From: Nematopogon swammerdamellus
Lineage: Eukaryota; Arthropoda; Insecta; Lepidoptera; Adelidae
DNA length: 64,000 nt
Direction of reading: 5' to 3'
Assembly: GCA_946902875.1 (NCBI GenBank)
Contig: OX336343.1
Location: forward strand, 5,321,754 to 5,385,753
The notes under the pieces were generated by a model that was not told the origin of the DNA, searched no databases, and saw only the letters and a program-made list of their open reading frames with translations. The position numbers and the translations under genes are program-made. Below, piece by piece: positions 41,814 through 52,594 of the stretch. Numbering within the stretch: the first letter of the stretch is position 1; each line of letters begins with the position of its first letter.

Positions 41814-42107
41814 CACAGATTACTTAATAGTTACTTCGTAACAGATAAATCACTCCATAGAAAATGTTCCTACCTTCGGGCTTTAATAGCCTACTCTTTC
41901 ACAACGCTAATCGCTGCCTGCGAAAATGTACCTTTACGATCGAGTGTAAAGTGGTTATTGCTTTGCAGCTGCGCGCACTTGCGTGGGCGAGCGTCTATGT
42001 ATACTTCGCGCGACAGACGAATTTTTACTGAAAAAGACCGCCGGCGCGGCGGCCCGTCGGGCGGTAGGTAGTTAGCGCGCGCAAGTACATAGAGTGCGTG
42101 AGGCCTG
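41814..42107. mobile_element. Repeat E copy 2 with 7-bp target duplication
   Basis: Same ends as copy 1. Flanked by ACTGAGC at 41807-41813 and 42108-42114, inside a SINE-B head fragment (ACTGAGCTACCGAG). Differs from copy 1 by scattered substitutions and a 6-bp indel near the GCCGGCG block. Confidence 0.82.
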
Positions 42108-42114
42108 ACTGAGC

Positions 42115-42815
42115 TACCGAGTCTGGCACTTTATATGATTTTAGGTAAAAATACCTAACTTCTGTTATGAATATTTTTTGGATTCTTATAAAATAGGTTT
42201 AATTCATGATACTTCATCGTACTGTGAAGTCAAATTTGACTGAGGAATTTATGCGGGCTCCACCCTCTTGATTGACTACACTACTAGTTCGCTCTTTCTG
42301 GATTTCTGATTCTGCGTAAGGAGGTACCGCGGAGCAGGTAGTGTCTCGCTCACTCAAGAAGTGGAGTTAGCAGGTAGGCAAACTCAAAGTAAAAGAGCTA
42401 ATTAATTTAATTTACTTCTCCTGCGAGTGTTCGTCGGATCCACCTGGACAAGCCCTCGCTCGGGCGCACTCGTTGCCACCTTTTAGGATTCCATGTTTTA
42501 TTGCAAACAACTTTGTTGCTGGGTGCCGCGAGAAACAATCTCGTAATTGAAGCTCGTTGTTTTGTTCAGTGCTAGGAAATATGTTTTTAAGAGGATTCTA
42601 TCCGCTCTGCGTAACTTTTTAATTCTAAGAGAAAAGAGGTATTTGAAAAATATATATTATGCCAATATTCATTCAAAGGCAGGGCCTGTGCTTAGGACTT
42701 TTTGTGTATCTCAATATTTTACATATAATAATTTTTTTTAAGTGCGTGAGCACTCACTGGAATATTTTTTAAAGCCAAACTACGCAATTATTAAGTGTAT
42801 GGGAAATATTAAAAT
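42115..42815. other. Non-coding stretch
   Basis: AT-rich with a GC-richer part near 42420-42480. Open frames such as that at 42547 have no recognisable domain. Confidence 0.25.
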
Positions 42816-42819
42816 ACCT

Positions 42820-43165
42820 ATATATGTACATAACGCACGCTGTATTCCGACAACCGGGGTAAGCAGGGTAATCGGTGTTCTGCTGCAAGAACTCAGGTAA
42901 ATTACAGCACAACACCGACCACCACGTTCAGCAAAGTATTAGGACAAGATTCCTATCAAGCAGCAAGTAAGCACGAAACCCCATCTGCTTGCTGCATGAC
43001 TCGGTGGAAGTATCGTACCAAGGTGAGAGGTGGCTAGCCTATCGCCCTTTAGCACGACATCTCGTCCTTTTCCCTTAGTCGGCTTTTACGACAGGCACGG
43101 GGAGAGATGCAGTGGGGCTATAAGTACCGGCCCCACACTGTACAGTACCGGCCCCACATGGTAAT
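42820..43165 (+). repeat. Repeat A, near full length
   Basis: CGCACGCTGTATTCCGACAA, CAGCACAACACCGACCACC, TCGTCCTTTTCCCTTAGTCG and GGGGCTATAAGTACCGGCCC. The last segment is partly duplicated (two CCGGCCCCACA). Confidence 0.7.
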
Positions 43166-43169
43166 TTCA

Positions 43170-43325
43170 GCTGTTTTAACCCCCGACGCAAAAAGAGGGG
43201 TTTTAAAGTGTGTGCGTGAGTATATGTGTGTATGTGTGTATAGTTGTGTCTGCAGTGGCATCGTAGCTCCCAAATGGATAGACCGAGTTGGATGCGGGTT
43301 TTTTTAAAAAGCTTGAAATAAAAGT
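43170..43325. repeat. Repeat H fragment
   Basis: TTTTAACCCCCGACGCAAAA, CATCGTAGCTCCCAAATGG and AAGCTTGAAATAAAAGTTAA, the reverse of the 16890-17050 unit. Confidence 0.5.
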
Positions 43326-44137
43326 TAAATTATTTTAATTTATTTATTTATTTATTTATTGTTGGCACAAACAACAGAAATATGTCACAACATGTTAAAA
43401 TAAAGATTACTATAATTTACAGACATGCTTCCTAAATGTTTGTACACTTCGTGGTTAATTTAGAGCAGTAACAAAATAAAATAAAACAGAACAATAATCA
43501 GAACAAAAAAGATTATATGTAAGAAATAAATTAACTAATAACAATAACTCAACCTTTCGTGAATGATCCCATGCATTACCAAGTTTGTAGACGAACGTAA
43601 GAACCATTTTAACACATTTGTTACGGTCGAGTTATTTTGAACATCTCTGTGTGTAATTTGAGTAAGTATATAAAATGTAGATTCGACGACATCGCCTGAA
43701 ACTTTTCGATTAAACTGCTTAACTCTTTCAACAGCTATAGTAGGACAGAGTTTCAAAAGCATCTCGCCGGAAGATCTCAAGATGTTAATTATTTAAAACA
43801 AAATAATGCGCTGGCAATTCAAAGGAAATTTTTCATCATCGAACAAAATAACTTCAACAACAAAGATTTTTTAGTAGCTCGGTAAGTAGCTTTTAAAAGT
43901 TTACTTTAATACTTTAAAAAACCAGTTAAGTGCGAACGTTCACACACAGAGGGCTTCTTAGCCATTTCCTACTTGTCCATCGCGTCTGTCAGTCCTTCCT
44001 CGCGTCGCCACCGTGCCCCCCGCGCCGCGCGCCCATGAGACGATTCTACGGTCAGTAAGTCAGTACAGTACAGTACGGTCGGTAAGTAAGTCAGTAAATA
44101 CTAATGAATGGACTAATTAAAATTTATTTTTTTCTAG
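43326..44137. other. Non-coding stretch
   Basis: Starts with an ATTT microsatellite. The minus-strand frame at 43535-43780 has no domain I recognise and is probably part of an old repeat. Confidence 0.3.
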
Positions 44138-44569
44138 ATTTTTTTTTATTGTTAGCTCGACATATGGCGCCGAGGCACCCATAAGGTGTCTAACGGCGCC
44201 CATGGACATTCGGTCGTATTCGGGGGTTGCGAATGCCATGCCGGCCTGACAAGTGCCCATTCACCCCCCTCTTGAAGGACCCGAGACTGTACTTGGGGGG
44301 AAATATATGAGCAGGGAGAGCGTTCCAGAGTTTACCGGTTCTGTAAAGGAAAGATGTGCAGAATCGATTGGTACGCATGCGCGGTAAGACCAGCGTATAT
44401 GGATGCAATCCCTGCCCAGTGCGCGTGGTGCGGAGGTGGAAAGGGGACGGCGGGATCGCGTTAAACAGTTCCTCCGAGCACTCCCCATGGAATAAGCGAT
44501 AGAACACACTTAGGGAGCCGATATCCCTACGGTGTTGCAGTGGTTCTAGATCACGAGACACTTCGGGGT

Positions 44570-44714
44570 TGTTTTAGTTGGCTTTATTTATCAAATAAAA
44601 CACTTACATGTTTCATGCGTGAGATGTGTATTTATATTTTTCAAATCGCTTTTACGAATGCTGTCAAACCGCAGCCATGGCAACCATTACTTTTTTAAAT
44701 GATATATTTCCACA
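44570..44714 (-). repeat. 3' LTR of the gypsy element
   Basis: Identical to 48790-48934; begins TGTGGAAATATATC on the minus strand. Confidence 0.95.
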
Positions 44715-44812
44715 TGCCCCTCTTAAAGGAAACCCCCTGAATACAATAAAAAGTAAATTAACATTATTGTTAAACAAAATAACGAACTAATTATATATAA
44801 GCCACAATTTGA

Positions 44813-47800
44813 CTAGTGATAGTTGAGCCTATCAGGAATTCGCCTATCACGCCCTGATCTCCTGACATTGGGTGCGTCTGAAGGATTTGTATTTACATAA
44901 TCGTTCGAATTCCCATTAACACCTGGTACATGTTCAGTTGTATTTCTAAATTTGTCTGGTACAGGTACATTTTCATTCTTATCATAATTACAATTTCTTT
45001 TCTTTATATGGATTACATTTCGTCTAAAATACTTATTTTGTCTTGTTCTTAAGAGGTATGACCTAGGTGTTTGGAGTATTTTAATAATAACAGCTGGCTC
45101 CCACAAAGACGTTACAGTGTTTTGTAACCAAACCCTTTCCCCCTCACTGTATTCATGTTCCTTACTCTTTGCTTGTTGATCATAATAATATTTTTGTTTC
45201 GACTGATTATTTGTCATTAATTTGTGAACATGACTGTCATTAATCGTGTTATGCTTTAATTCCTCAGACTTAATTGGTAATTTGGTGCGGAGTTTCCTAT
45301 TCATCAGCAGCTGTGCCGGAGAGTATGGCAATTTCGCTACAGGAGAATTTCTGTAATTTAATAAATACAATTCCATACCCTGATTGCATTCATAACTTTT
45401 TTTTAACATATTTTTTGCTATTCCGACATATTTTTCAACAAGGCCATTTGATTGTGAATGATATGGGCTGGAGGTTTGAATTTCGAAATTCCAGTCTTTT
45501 GCGAAAGAACCCATTTCAAAACTGTGAAATGGCATGTTGTCTGCAATCGCGATTCTAGGTATGCCATATTTGCTGAAAATATCCTTTAGCTTAGCTATTA
45601 CTTCAGTACTTGTTTTATTACGTAGACGAGGCATTTCAAACCAGCGTGAATAGTAATCAACGACAATCAGGTAGTCAACTCCTGCATGAGTTCCTATGTC
45701 CATACCTATTTTATAGAAGGGTATGTCGGGAATGTCATGACTGATAAGTGAATCTTTTTTGTTTGATCGCGAATATTTAGCACATGTGCAACAACTTGTA
45801 ATTAAAGAGTATATGTCTGACATGACTCCAGGCCAGTAAAAATTTTCTTTGGCAATCAATTTGCTTTTTTCCAATCCTAAATGGGTTTCGTGTAAGAGAT
45901 TTAAAATTAGCTTACGCATGCTTACTGGTATAACTAACCGGTTCTCACAATAAATCAATTCTTTTTCTACAGTTATATTCTGTTTAAATTTGAGAAAGTG
46001 TGCTAATTCACCTAGGGCCTCTGATTTATTTGGCCATCCATTCCGATAATATTCTAGTACTTTACTTAGACAAGCATCTTCTTTGGTTTCCTTTTGAAAC
46101 TGTTTACACTTTTCATCGGTAATGCTCAATGAACCGTCTGTAATCGTGTGAACTATATCCCGCATACTATTGTCATCCCTGACATCTGTATGTACAATAT
46201 TTCTACTGAGTAGGTCGGCAATATACATCTTTGGTCCGGGTAAGTAATGTAAGTTTATGTCATAACAAACTAATTTCATTTTGAGGCGTCGAAGTCTATT
46301 ATTTTTTACTTTATCAATTGGCTTCTTTATTACAGTTAGCAGTGGTTGGTGATCTGTATAAACTTGTATTCGGTTTCCATAGATTAGGTTATGGAACTTT
46401 TCGCAAGCAAATGTGATACTCAATAATTCTTTTTCGATTTGGGCATAATTACATTCGGTCTGCGTTAAAGATCTAGACGCATAACAGACAGGCTTACCCG
46501 ACTGTAGCATACAACATCCAAGTGCATACTGAGATGCATCACATTGCAATTCTATTTCTTTTTGTTGGTCAAAAAGTGTCAATGTAGCGTTGTCACATAT
46601 TATCATTTTTATTTTTTCTAGCAAGTCCGTATGTACTTGAGTCCACATCCACTCTACATTGTTTTTTAATAATTCTCTAAAGGGGTAAATCATTTCAGAA
46701 AGATTCGGTAAAAATGGCCTTAAAAAATTAATGTATCCTAAAACTTGCTGAAGTTCTTTTTTGTTGTTTGGTGGTTTAAGGTCTTTGATAGCTTGAACGC
46801 GGTCCGCATCAGGTTTTACACCTTCCTTACTAAAAATTAGACCGAAGTATTTTACGTGAGTCTCAAAGTATTGAACTTTTTCTGAATTGAATTTTACGTT
46901 ATATATTCTCGCTCTTTCTAACACCTTGGACACGATTACATGCAATTCTTCTTTGGAATCTGCATGTAATAGTAAATCATCAAAATATACAAAGACACCG
47001 GCAATATCACCGAAGTATTTAAAGGTTAGTTTCTGGAAGATTTCTGGCAAAGAACACAGACCAAATGGAGCTCGTAGGTATTTGAAGCACCCAAATGGAG
47101 TGCTAAATGTACACAATCGTGTCGACTTAGGGTCCAATTTGATTTGGTGAAACCCATCTTTGAGGTCAAAGACACAAAAATATTTTTTGCCTGCTAGACC
47201 TGCAGTGATATCTTCTAAATTTGGAATTGAGTAGTATTCCCTAAGAATGTATTTGTTTAATTCGCACGGGTCTATGCATACCCGAATTGTTTTATTTGGT
47301 TTCTCAACCACAACTATGTTGTTTACCCACTCCGATGGTTCCGTCACAGGTTCAATAATTCCCTTTTCCTGAAGTTCTATTAGTTTGCTTTGTAGTCTGT
47401 CTTTTAATTTTAAAGGAACTCTTCTCGGCGGACTCGCTTTGGGAATTGCATTGGGTTTTAATTTAATCTCGTACTGGTCCGGAAAACAACCTAAACCTGA
47501 AAATATGTCAGAATTTTGACAGATTAATTGATCTTTTGTGGAGTATACGTTTACTTCATCTATGCGTTGAATAAGTTTAAGCTTTATGCATGTGGCCAGT
47601 CCCAATATGGGAGTACAATTCAAATCAACGACTAGAAATCTTATGTTGTCCGTACATTGGTTGTTGGCCTCCACTGATAGATCGATGTACCCTATAGGTT
47701 CAATTACACTTCCTCCAAAACCCTGAAGGCGACTATCACATTTTTTTACATTAATTGTGTTGTCTTTATTTAAATATTTTTTTGGTAATACATTAACTTC

Positions 47801-48685
47801 AGCACCACTGTCAATCTTAAAATTTACATAGTCCCCTGCGATTTTAATACGTTTATACCAACATCTTACCTCGTTTACATTTACTGAAGCTATTTTAAAA
47901 ACGGTCTGGTTGTTGTCGTTATTGTTGAAAAAATCTGCATCGCTTCGACTTGCCAGGTCCTCTTTCACTTCTTTCACTTTCTTGAATCGACAGACGCTTG
48001 AGAAGTGATTTTTCTTTTTGCACACGAAGCATTCAGCGCCGTCAGCCGGACACCTGGACCCGTGTCTGTGATTGCCTCCACATCGATAGCATGTTCTGTT
48101 CCCAGTGACCTTCTTCTTTGAAGTGACGGCCTCGACATCTTCAGCTTGTGTCAACATTTTCGTATTCTTCTCTGCCAGCGATACTGATCTGCAGTAACTG
48201 ATTGTTTCTTTCAAATTCAGTTTATCATTACGTAGTAGTTTTTCTTGCAGTGAAATGTTGTGTACGCCGATAGTAATTTGTGACTTAATAAGCCTGTCTT
48301 CTAGTAATCCGAAGTTGCAGCATTTTGCTTTCTTTTTTAGATCTGCGTAGAATATTTCAAAAGGTTCGTTGGTGCCCTGTTTCCGTGTGAAGAACTTGAA
48401 GAACTCCACCGCCTCATTTCTTTCTGGAAGGCAATGTTGCCTCAAGGTTCCCAAGATGCTGTCTACGGTCTCCTCCTCGTCGGTTTCCTGGTTTTTAATT
48501 GACTCGTAGAGTTTTAACGCCTCTGTTCCCAACAAATTCTTTAGGCGTGCTACTTGTACAGGAACAGATTTCTTTGTACTTTCTGTAGCAATAAAGTATA
48601 TTTTAATGCTGCTTTCAAAATCTTTGTAATTTTCTGCGACGTTACCTTCCAGTAGCAAACACGCCGGCTTGTGAAACAACTCCAT
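44813..48685 (-). CDS. Gag-Pol polyprotein of the gypsy element
   Basis: A single 1290-codon frame beginning MELFHKPACLLLEG at 48685. A Gag-like region covers about 1-195. Two zinc knuckles are at 199-232 (CYRCGGNH and CFVCKKKNHF). The aspartic protease motif DSGAEV is at 292-297. The reverse transcriptase is about 425-610, with FDLKDGF and the YFDD box at 567-570. The RNase H is about 710-830 (D715 in QCDAS, E752, D778). The integrase has an HHCC finger (H932, H935, C965, C968) and D996-D1049-E1084 with DD35E spacing. Gag and Pol are fused without a frameshift, unlike many gypsy elements. The tail is basic, with no obvious chromodomain. All catalytic residues are present, so the element could be active. 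It replicates via RNA in cytoplasmic particles. Confidence 0.95.
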   Translation of the reverse strand: MELFHKPACLLLEGNVAENYKDFESSIKIYFIATESTKKSVPVQVARLKNLLGTEALKLYESIKNQETDEEETVDSILGTLRQHCLPERNEAVEFFKFFTRKQGTNEPFEIFYADLKKKAKCCNFGLLEDRLIKSQITIGVHNISLQEKLLRNDKLNLKETISYCRSVSLAEKNTKMLTQAEDVEAVTSKKKVTGNRTCYRCGGNHRHGSRCPADGAECFVCKKKNHFSSVCRFKKVKEVKEDLASRSDADFFNNNDNNQTVFKIASVNVNEVRCWYKRIKIAGDYVNFKIDSGAEVNVLPKKYLNKDNTINVKKCDSRLQGFGGSVIEPIGYIDLSVEANNQCTDNIRFLVVDLNCTPILGLATCIKLKLIQRIDEVNVYSTKDQLICQNSDIFSGLGCFPDQYEIKLKPNAIPKASPPRRVPLKLKDRLQSKLIELQEKGIIEPVTEPSEWVNNIVVVEKPNKTIRVCIDPCELNKYILREYYSIPNLEDITAGLAGKKYFCVFDLKDGFHQIKLDPKSTRLCTFSTPFGCFKYLRAPFGLCSLPEIFQKLTFKYFGDIAGVFVYFDDLLLHADSKEELHVIVSKVLERARIYNVKFNSEKVQYFETHVKYFGLIFSKEGVKPDADRVQAIKDLKPPNNKKELQQVLGYINFLRPFLPNLSEMIYPFRELLKNNVEWMWTQVHTDLLEKIKMIICDNATLTLFDQQKEIELQCDASQYALGCCMLQSGKPVCYASRSLTQTECNYAQIEKELLSITFACEKFHNLIYGNRIQVYTDHQPLLTVIKKPIDKVKNNRLRRLKMKLVCYDINLHYLPGPKMYIADLLSRNIVHTDVRDDNSMRDIVHTITDGSLSITDEKCKQFQKETKEDACLSKVLEYYRNGWPNKSEALGELAHFLKFKQNITVEKELIYCENRLVIPVSMRKLILNLLHETHLGLEKSKLIAKENFYWPGVMSDIYSLITSCCTCAKYSRSNKKDSLISHDIPDIPFYKIGMDIGTHAGVDYLIVVDYYSRWFEMPRLRNKTSTEVIAKLKDIFSKYGIPRIAIADNMPFHSFEMGSFAKDWNFEIQTSSPYHSQSNGLVEKYVGIAKNMLKKSYECNQGMELYLLNYRNSPVAKLPYSPAQLLMNRKLRTKLPIKSEELKHNTINDSHVHKLMTNNQSKQKYYYDQQAKSKEHEYSEGERVWLQNTVTSLWEPAVIIKILQTPRSYLLRTRQNKYFRRNVIHIKKRNCNYDKNENVPVPDKFRNTTEHVPGVNGNSNDYVNTNPSDAPNVRRSGRDRRIPDRLNYH

Positions 48686-48789
48686 GCTTTAGTAAATTGT
48701 AGTTCCGACCTTGTTGATGTTTAACGTGTCTGATGACGACGTGATGATGTTGTGATGATGAGCCAACGACTCTCAGGGCGGCTGCGCCA

Positions 48790-48934
48790 TGTTTTAGTTG
48801 GCTTTATTTATCAAATAAAACACTTACATGTTTCATGCGTGAGATGTGTATTTATATTTTTCAAATCGCTTTTACGAATGCTGTCAAACCGCAGCCATGG
48901 CAACCATTACTTTTTTAAATGATATATTTCCACA
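48790..48934 (-). repeat. 5' LTR of the gypsy element
   Basis: Identical to the 3' LTR. On the minus strand it should carry the promoter; a TTATTTGATAAATAAAGCC stretch supplies AATAAA near its end. Confidence 0.95.
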
Positions 48935-49462
48935 GGGGTCACCCACCAGTCGCACGGCTCGACGCTGGGTCGAGTCCAGAGGCGCAAGCTGGTATTTGGC
49001 AGAGCCATCCCACAGGTGCGAGCAGTACTCCAAGCAAGACCTGATCTGCGATTTATACATGAGCAGCTTTTGGTGCGCCGTGAAGGACCGTCAATTACGT
49101 ACGACCATTTATTGGGCAATTTATTTTGGAATTATCGCCTCGGTTACAATACAACCTATAACTTTTTATTTATTTATTAAATTGGGATTAGTACAGATAC
49201 AGGAATAGAGTTCAGCCTAAATTAGTATACTATATGATTGCTGACCTGCCTCCGTCGTTAAATCCTCCAAAACATAATTAGTGAATATAATGACTAAACT
49301 ATATGAAGAGAAAAGTTGTAGATAAATAGAGTTATATACCTAGTGGTTAAATGAATAATAAATATAATATAATAAATCGAACAGTAATGAGTGGAATATT
49401 AATTAATTTTATAAGATGAACAATATGTATTTCTAACAATAGTAATAATCTGCTGCGCCGCA

Positions 49463-49730
49463 CGATGGTAACCTCGTCAATAAGGAAGCAGAGAAGATGT
49501 TAAAATATCTGGATCTGCAGCACGAGGTTACCAAAATGTGGCCCGTCGAATCGACGATCGTTGTGCTCATAGCCGTTTCGGCCCATGGGCTGATAGCGAA
49601 GAGCCTCGACGACCACCTTAAGAAGCTCTCGCTGAGTGGTTGGGTCAAGGGCCAGATCCAGAAGGCAGCCCTGCTCGATACTGCACGCATCGTCCGGAGG
49701 TTTCTCTCTTTGGGACCCGACCATCGGTAG
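49463..49730 (+). pseudogene. C-terminal tail of an RLE-type LINE
   Basis: Reads NLVNKEAEKMLKYLDLQHEV, then VVLIAVSAHGLIAKSLDDHL and KGQIQKAALLDTARIVRRFL. This is the end of a polyprotein type I know from invertebrate LINEs, and it follows the K-K-Y ... V-G-L-AKSL pattern of the endonuclease domain at 62579-63478. The RT part is missing. After about 49710 the frame leaves the conserved region. Confidence 0.6.
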
Positions 49731-50757
49731 CCTGGCCCAGGCTGCCTGGGTCCGCCCCGCCGTCGCCGCGCTGGTGGTGGAAACTCAATTTGTTTTATAT
49801 ACCAATTTTAGATTTTAATGTTTAGTTTATAAAAAAAAATGTAAAATTGATATGAAAAGAAAATGTGTTAATAAAGAAATTAAAAGTAATAATCTTAGAC
49901 TATTTATTTTAAAACCTTTTCAACGATGTTTCAGGTCGTGTGGTATACACGACCTATAAGAACAATATTTTTATTCACAACTTAATTTTTTGCGGCTCTT
50001 ATTAATTATAGTTGAGGACGCCTGACTTTGCTTACGCTTTTGATTTTGTTGCCTACCAATACACACTTCAAGTTTCATAAAGATCGCTCAAGTTTAGGTG
50101 CTGACAGACCGGGCTGTGACAGACAGTCGGACACCTGATCGACTCCATAAGGGTTCCTGCCAGCGTCTTCGTCGCTGCGGTTACTGGAAAAACTAACAAG
50201 TGTTCATCCCTTAATTTGCCACCCTTAGGGGCGGTATTATTTCAAACAATTTATGAAAGGACCACCCCTGAGATATACCCTACTCATGAAAAAAAGAATC
50301 ATTATTAAAATCGGTTCAGAATTGGCGGAGAAAGCAGGCATACACACAAAAAAACATACAGACGAATTTTATTGAGAACCTCCTTCTTTTTGGAAGTCGG
50401 TTGAAAAATATACCGTTATCTAAGTATTTTCCAGGGAAAATGTTATATCGACGAGACGTCAATGCCTGCCTAGTACCTACACTACATAAAGTATTGTGTA
50501 GTAGTCGTCGGTATGACGAGATGGCACCGCGCGAACGCAGGAAGAGCCGGATACACGGAGGCGGAAGGAAGTTACAGACGGCTCTATAGATATGTATAGA
50601 CATAGGTGGAACCTTTTCACAGTCACTTGCTCGCAACTGTACGAGAGGTGAGATAGTATGATGGAGAAGATAGTTAGAGAGGAGTTGCTGCTTCCTCTAA
50701 TTTCTAGTAAAACACTTGTCGCCAGTTAGTGTAGTAAATGAGTGCTCAAATAAGGGG
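49731..50757. other. Non-coding stretch
   Basis: 50000-50400 looks like an old repeat (ends CCTTCTTTTTGGAAGTCGG). No gene supported. Confidence 0.3.
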
Positions 50758-51397
50758 TCTAGCCGAAAGCTCGAAAGCAGAAAGTTTGACTTCGGAACTT
50801 TGTTCTGACTAGTTAGGAGGTAAACATACTAAAAGTCCCCACTACTGGGGGGTGCGCCCTAGGGGAGGGAGCACAAAGAAGGTCCCATATTTCGGTTTTT
50901 CGCATATATCTCAAAAACGGTGCATCATAGGAAAAACTATTCAATTAGGGAATAAGAGGTGATAAAATTCTCTACAACTTTGATATACACACTTTTTACC
51001 AATTCTCAATCGTTGTCGAGATATAAGGTCCGAAAAGAGGCCGATTTTATTTGCAAATAAAAGCAAAAATCTGTTTTTGTCATACATTGCTTTAATTTGC
51101 AAATAAAATCGGCCTTTTTTCGGACCTTATATCTCGACAACGATTGAGAATTGGTAAAAAGTGTATATATCAAAGTTGTAGATAATTTTATCACCTCTTA
51201 TTCCGTAATTGAACAGTTTTTCCTATGATGCACCGTTTTTGAGATATAAGCGAAAAACTGAAAAATGGGACCTTCTTTGTGCTCCCCCCCCCTAGGGCGC
51301 ACCCCCCAGTGGTGGGGACTTTTAGTATATTTACCTCCTAACTAGTCAAAACAAAGTTCCGAAGTCAAATTGTCTGCTTTCGAGCTTTCCGGCTAGA
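50758..51397. repeat. 640-bp palindrome (long inverted repeat)
   Basis: Arms of roughly 300 bp start TCTAGCCGAAAGCTCGAAAG and meet at a short spacer near 51066-51087, with a few mismatches and small indels. The arms contain GGGGGGTGCGCCCTAGGGG and TATATCTCAAAAACGGTGCA. Non-coding; likely a foldback or MITE-type element. Confidence 0.85.
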
Positions 51398-51654
51398 ATC
51401 ATTCGTTTCCTGGCCTAAGTGCGGGGAGTATCGCGGAGAGCACTGATTCCATAATCACGTACAGTACCCGGCAGTAGGTAATGAATAGCAGATAATCCGG
51501 TTGCATAGCGTCGTCTCTGTCGCAGTAACTCGCACGTCTCTTTGCGACAGGGACGACGCTCTACAGCCGCATGCTCTCTTTCTAAAGTGCGATGTTCATC
51601 ACCTACTGTCGCATACTGTACCATTTAACTGCACCTGCGCTGGGCGCGAAAGGC

Positions 51655-51962
51655 GCCGTGTCGCTACACGGCAAAAGAAAAATGGCCATGTCACTACACG
51701 GCAAAAAAAAGTGGCCGGGTCTCTACACGGCAAAAAAAGTGGCCGTGTAGTGAAAGCGCAAAAAAGTGGCCGGGAATCTACACGGCAAAAAAGTGACCGT
51801 GTAGTGACACGGCAAAAATAGGGGCCGTGTCACTACATGGCAAAAAGAAAGTGGCCATATCACTACACGACAAAAAAAAGTGGCCGGGTCTCTACACGGC
51901 AAAAAAAAGTGACCGTGTAGTGACACCGCAAAAAAAGGGGCCGTGTCACTCACTACACGGCC
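51655..51962. repeat. Minisatellite, about nine units
   Basis: Units of about 33-37 bp built on GGCCGTGTCACTACACGGC followed by an A-run and GT. The core is itself an inverted repeat. A-run length and the CGTGTA/CGGGTC part vary. It ends next to SINE-C. Confidence 0.85.
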
Positions 51963-51984
51963 ATTTCCATGAGTTTTTTTTAAA

Positions 51985-52375
51985 TAATATGGTATGGGTG
52001 GCTGAGCCAGAGGGGCCAAAGCACATGCTCCGATTAGCCAATATCACCTCCGAGAAGGTATGTGCCATATCGGAGACTTCTCTTTGGATGGCTGGCTATA
52101 CTGCACTCGAGGAGAACACAGCCGAGGCTGCTATGCGGTCATCTTACAATATCCAGTACGGTGGTACAACCCAGTCAACTAGGAGCAAGGGAAGGGACCT
52201 ACAGTTTTACGCCGGTTCCGAATGGTGAAGTAGCCAGGTAGTTAGTACCTATGCCCGTAAATTTTTCCGTCAGAAAAAACTAATTGGTACACACCGACCG
52301 AATGCTAACCTCGGACCTCTCGCAAGAGAAGCCAACGCCCAGACCACTCGGTCACCATCTGCTTAAAATACGATC
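51985..52375 (-). repeat. SINE-C, near full length
   Basis: From ATGGGTGGCTGAGCCAGAGG to the tRNA-like head (minus-strand GACCGAGTGGTCTGGGCG). The B box is changed to GGTTAGCATTC, so pol III activity is doubtful. Confidence 0.75.
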
Positions 52376-52594
52376 TATCTTCATTCTAAGATAAGCTGAC
52401 TATTCTCTGTTCCTATTTTTTTAATTAATTGATTGATTAATTTGAGTTCCACGTTCAAGCACAAACTGCGCCCTTAGCCTAATTGATCGATTTCTTACAG
52501 CTTTCTTTGTAGAGCACTGTTAGTGCGAGAGGGTGAACGCACCGGATACCGACACGACCGGGTATACTAGACTTTCTGAATTAGATACCACGTA

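Larger units (their letters stand above)
44570..48934 (-). mobile_element. Ty3/gypsy LTR retrotransposon, apparently intact
   Basis: 4365 bp with 145-bp LTRs, TG...CA ends on the minus strand, and a 5-bp target duplication GGGGT at 44565-44569 and 48935-48939. The two LTRs are identical base for base, indicating a very recent insertion. Next to the 5' LTR the minus strand reads TGGCGCAGCCGCCC, a tRNA 3'-end primer site (TGGCGCAG is a Ser-type start). A purine tract AAGAGGGG precedes the 3' LTR. No envelope gene. Confidence 0.95.
44138..49088 (-). pseudogene. LINE-D copy split by a gypsy retrotransposon
   Basis: On the minus strand coding runs FTAHQKLLMYKSQIRSCLEY at 49070, through LDSTQRRAVRLVGDP next to the gypsy, then resumes across the insertion with VSRDLEPLQHRRDIGSLSVF, LFNAIPPSPFHL and FLYRTGKLWNALPAHIFPPK to the stop near 44190. 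The 3' UTR and T-complemented A-tail end at about 44138. The retained part is the C-terminus only (5'-truncated). Removing the gypsy and one GGGGT restores a continuous LINE. Confidence 0.8.
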
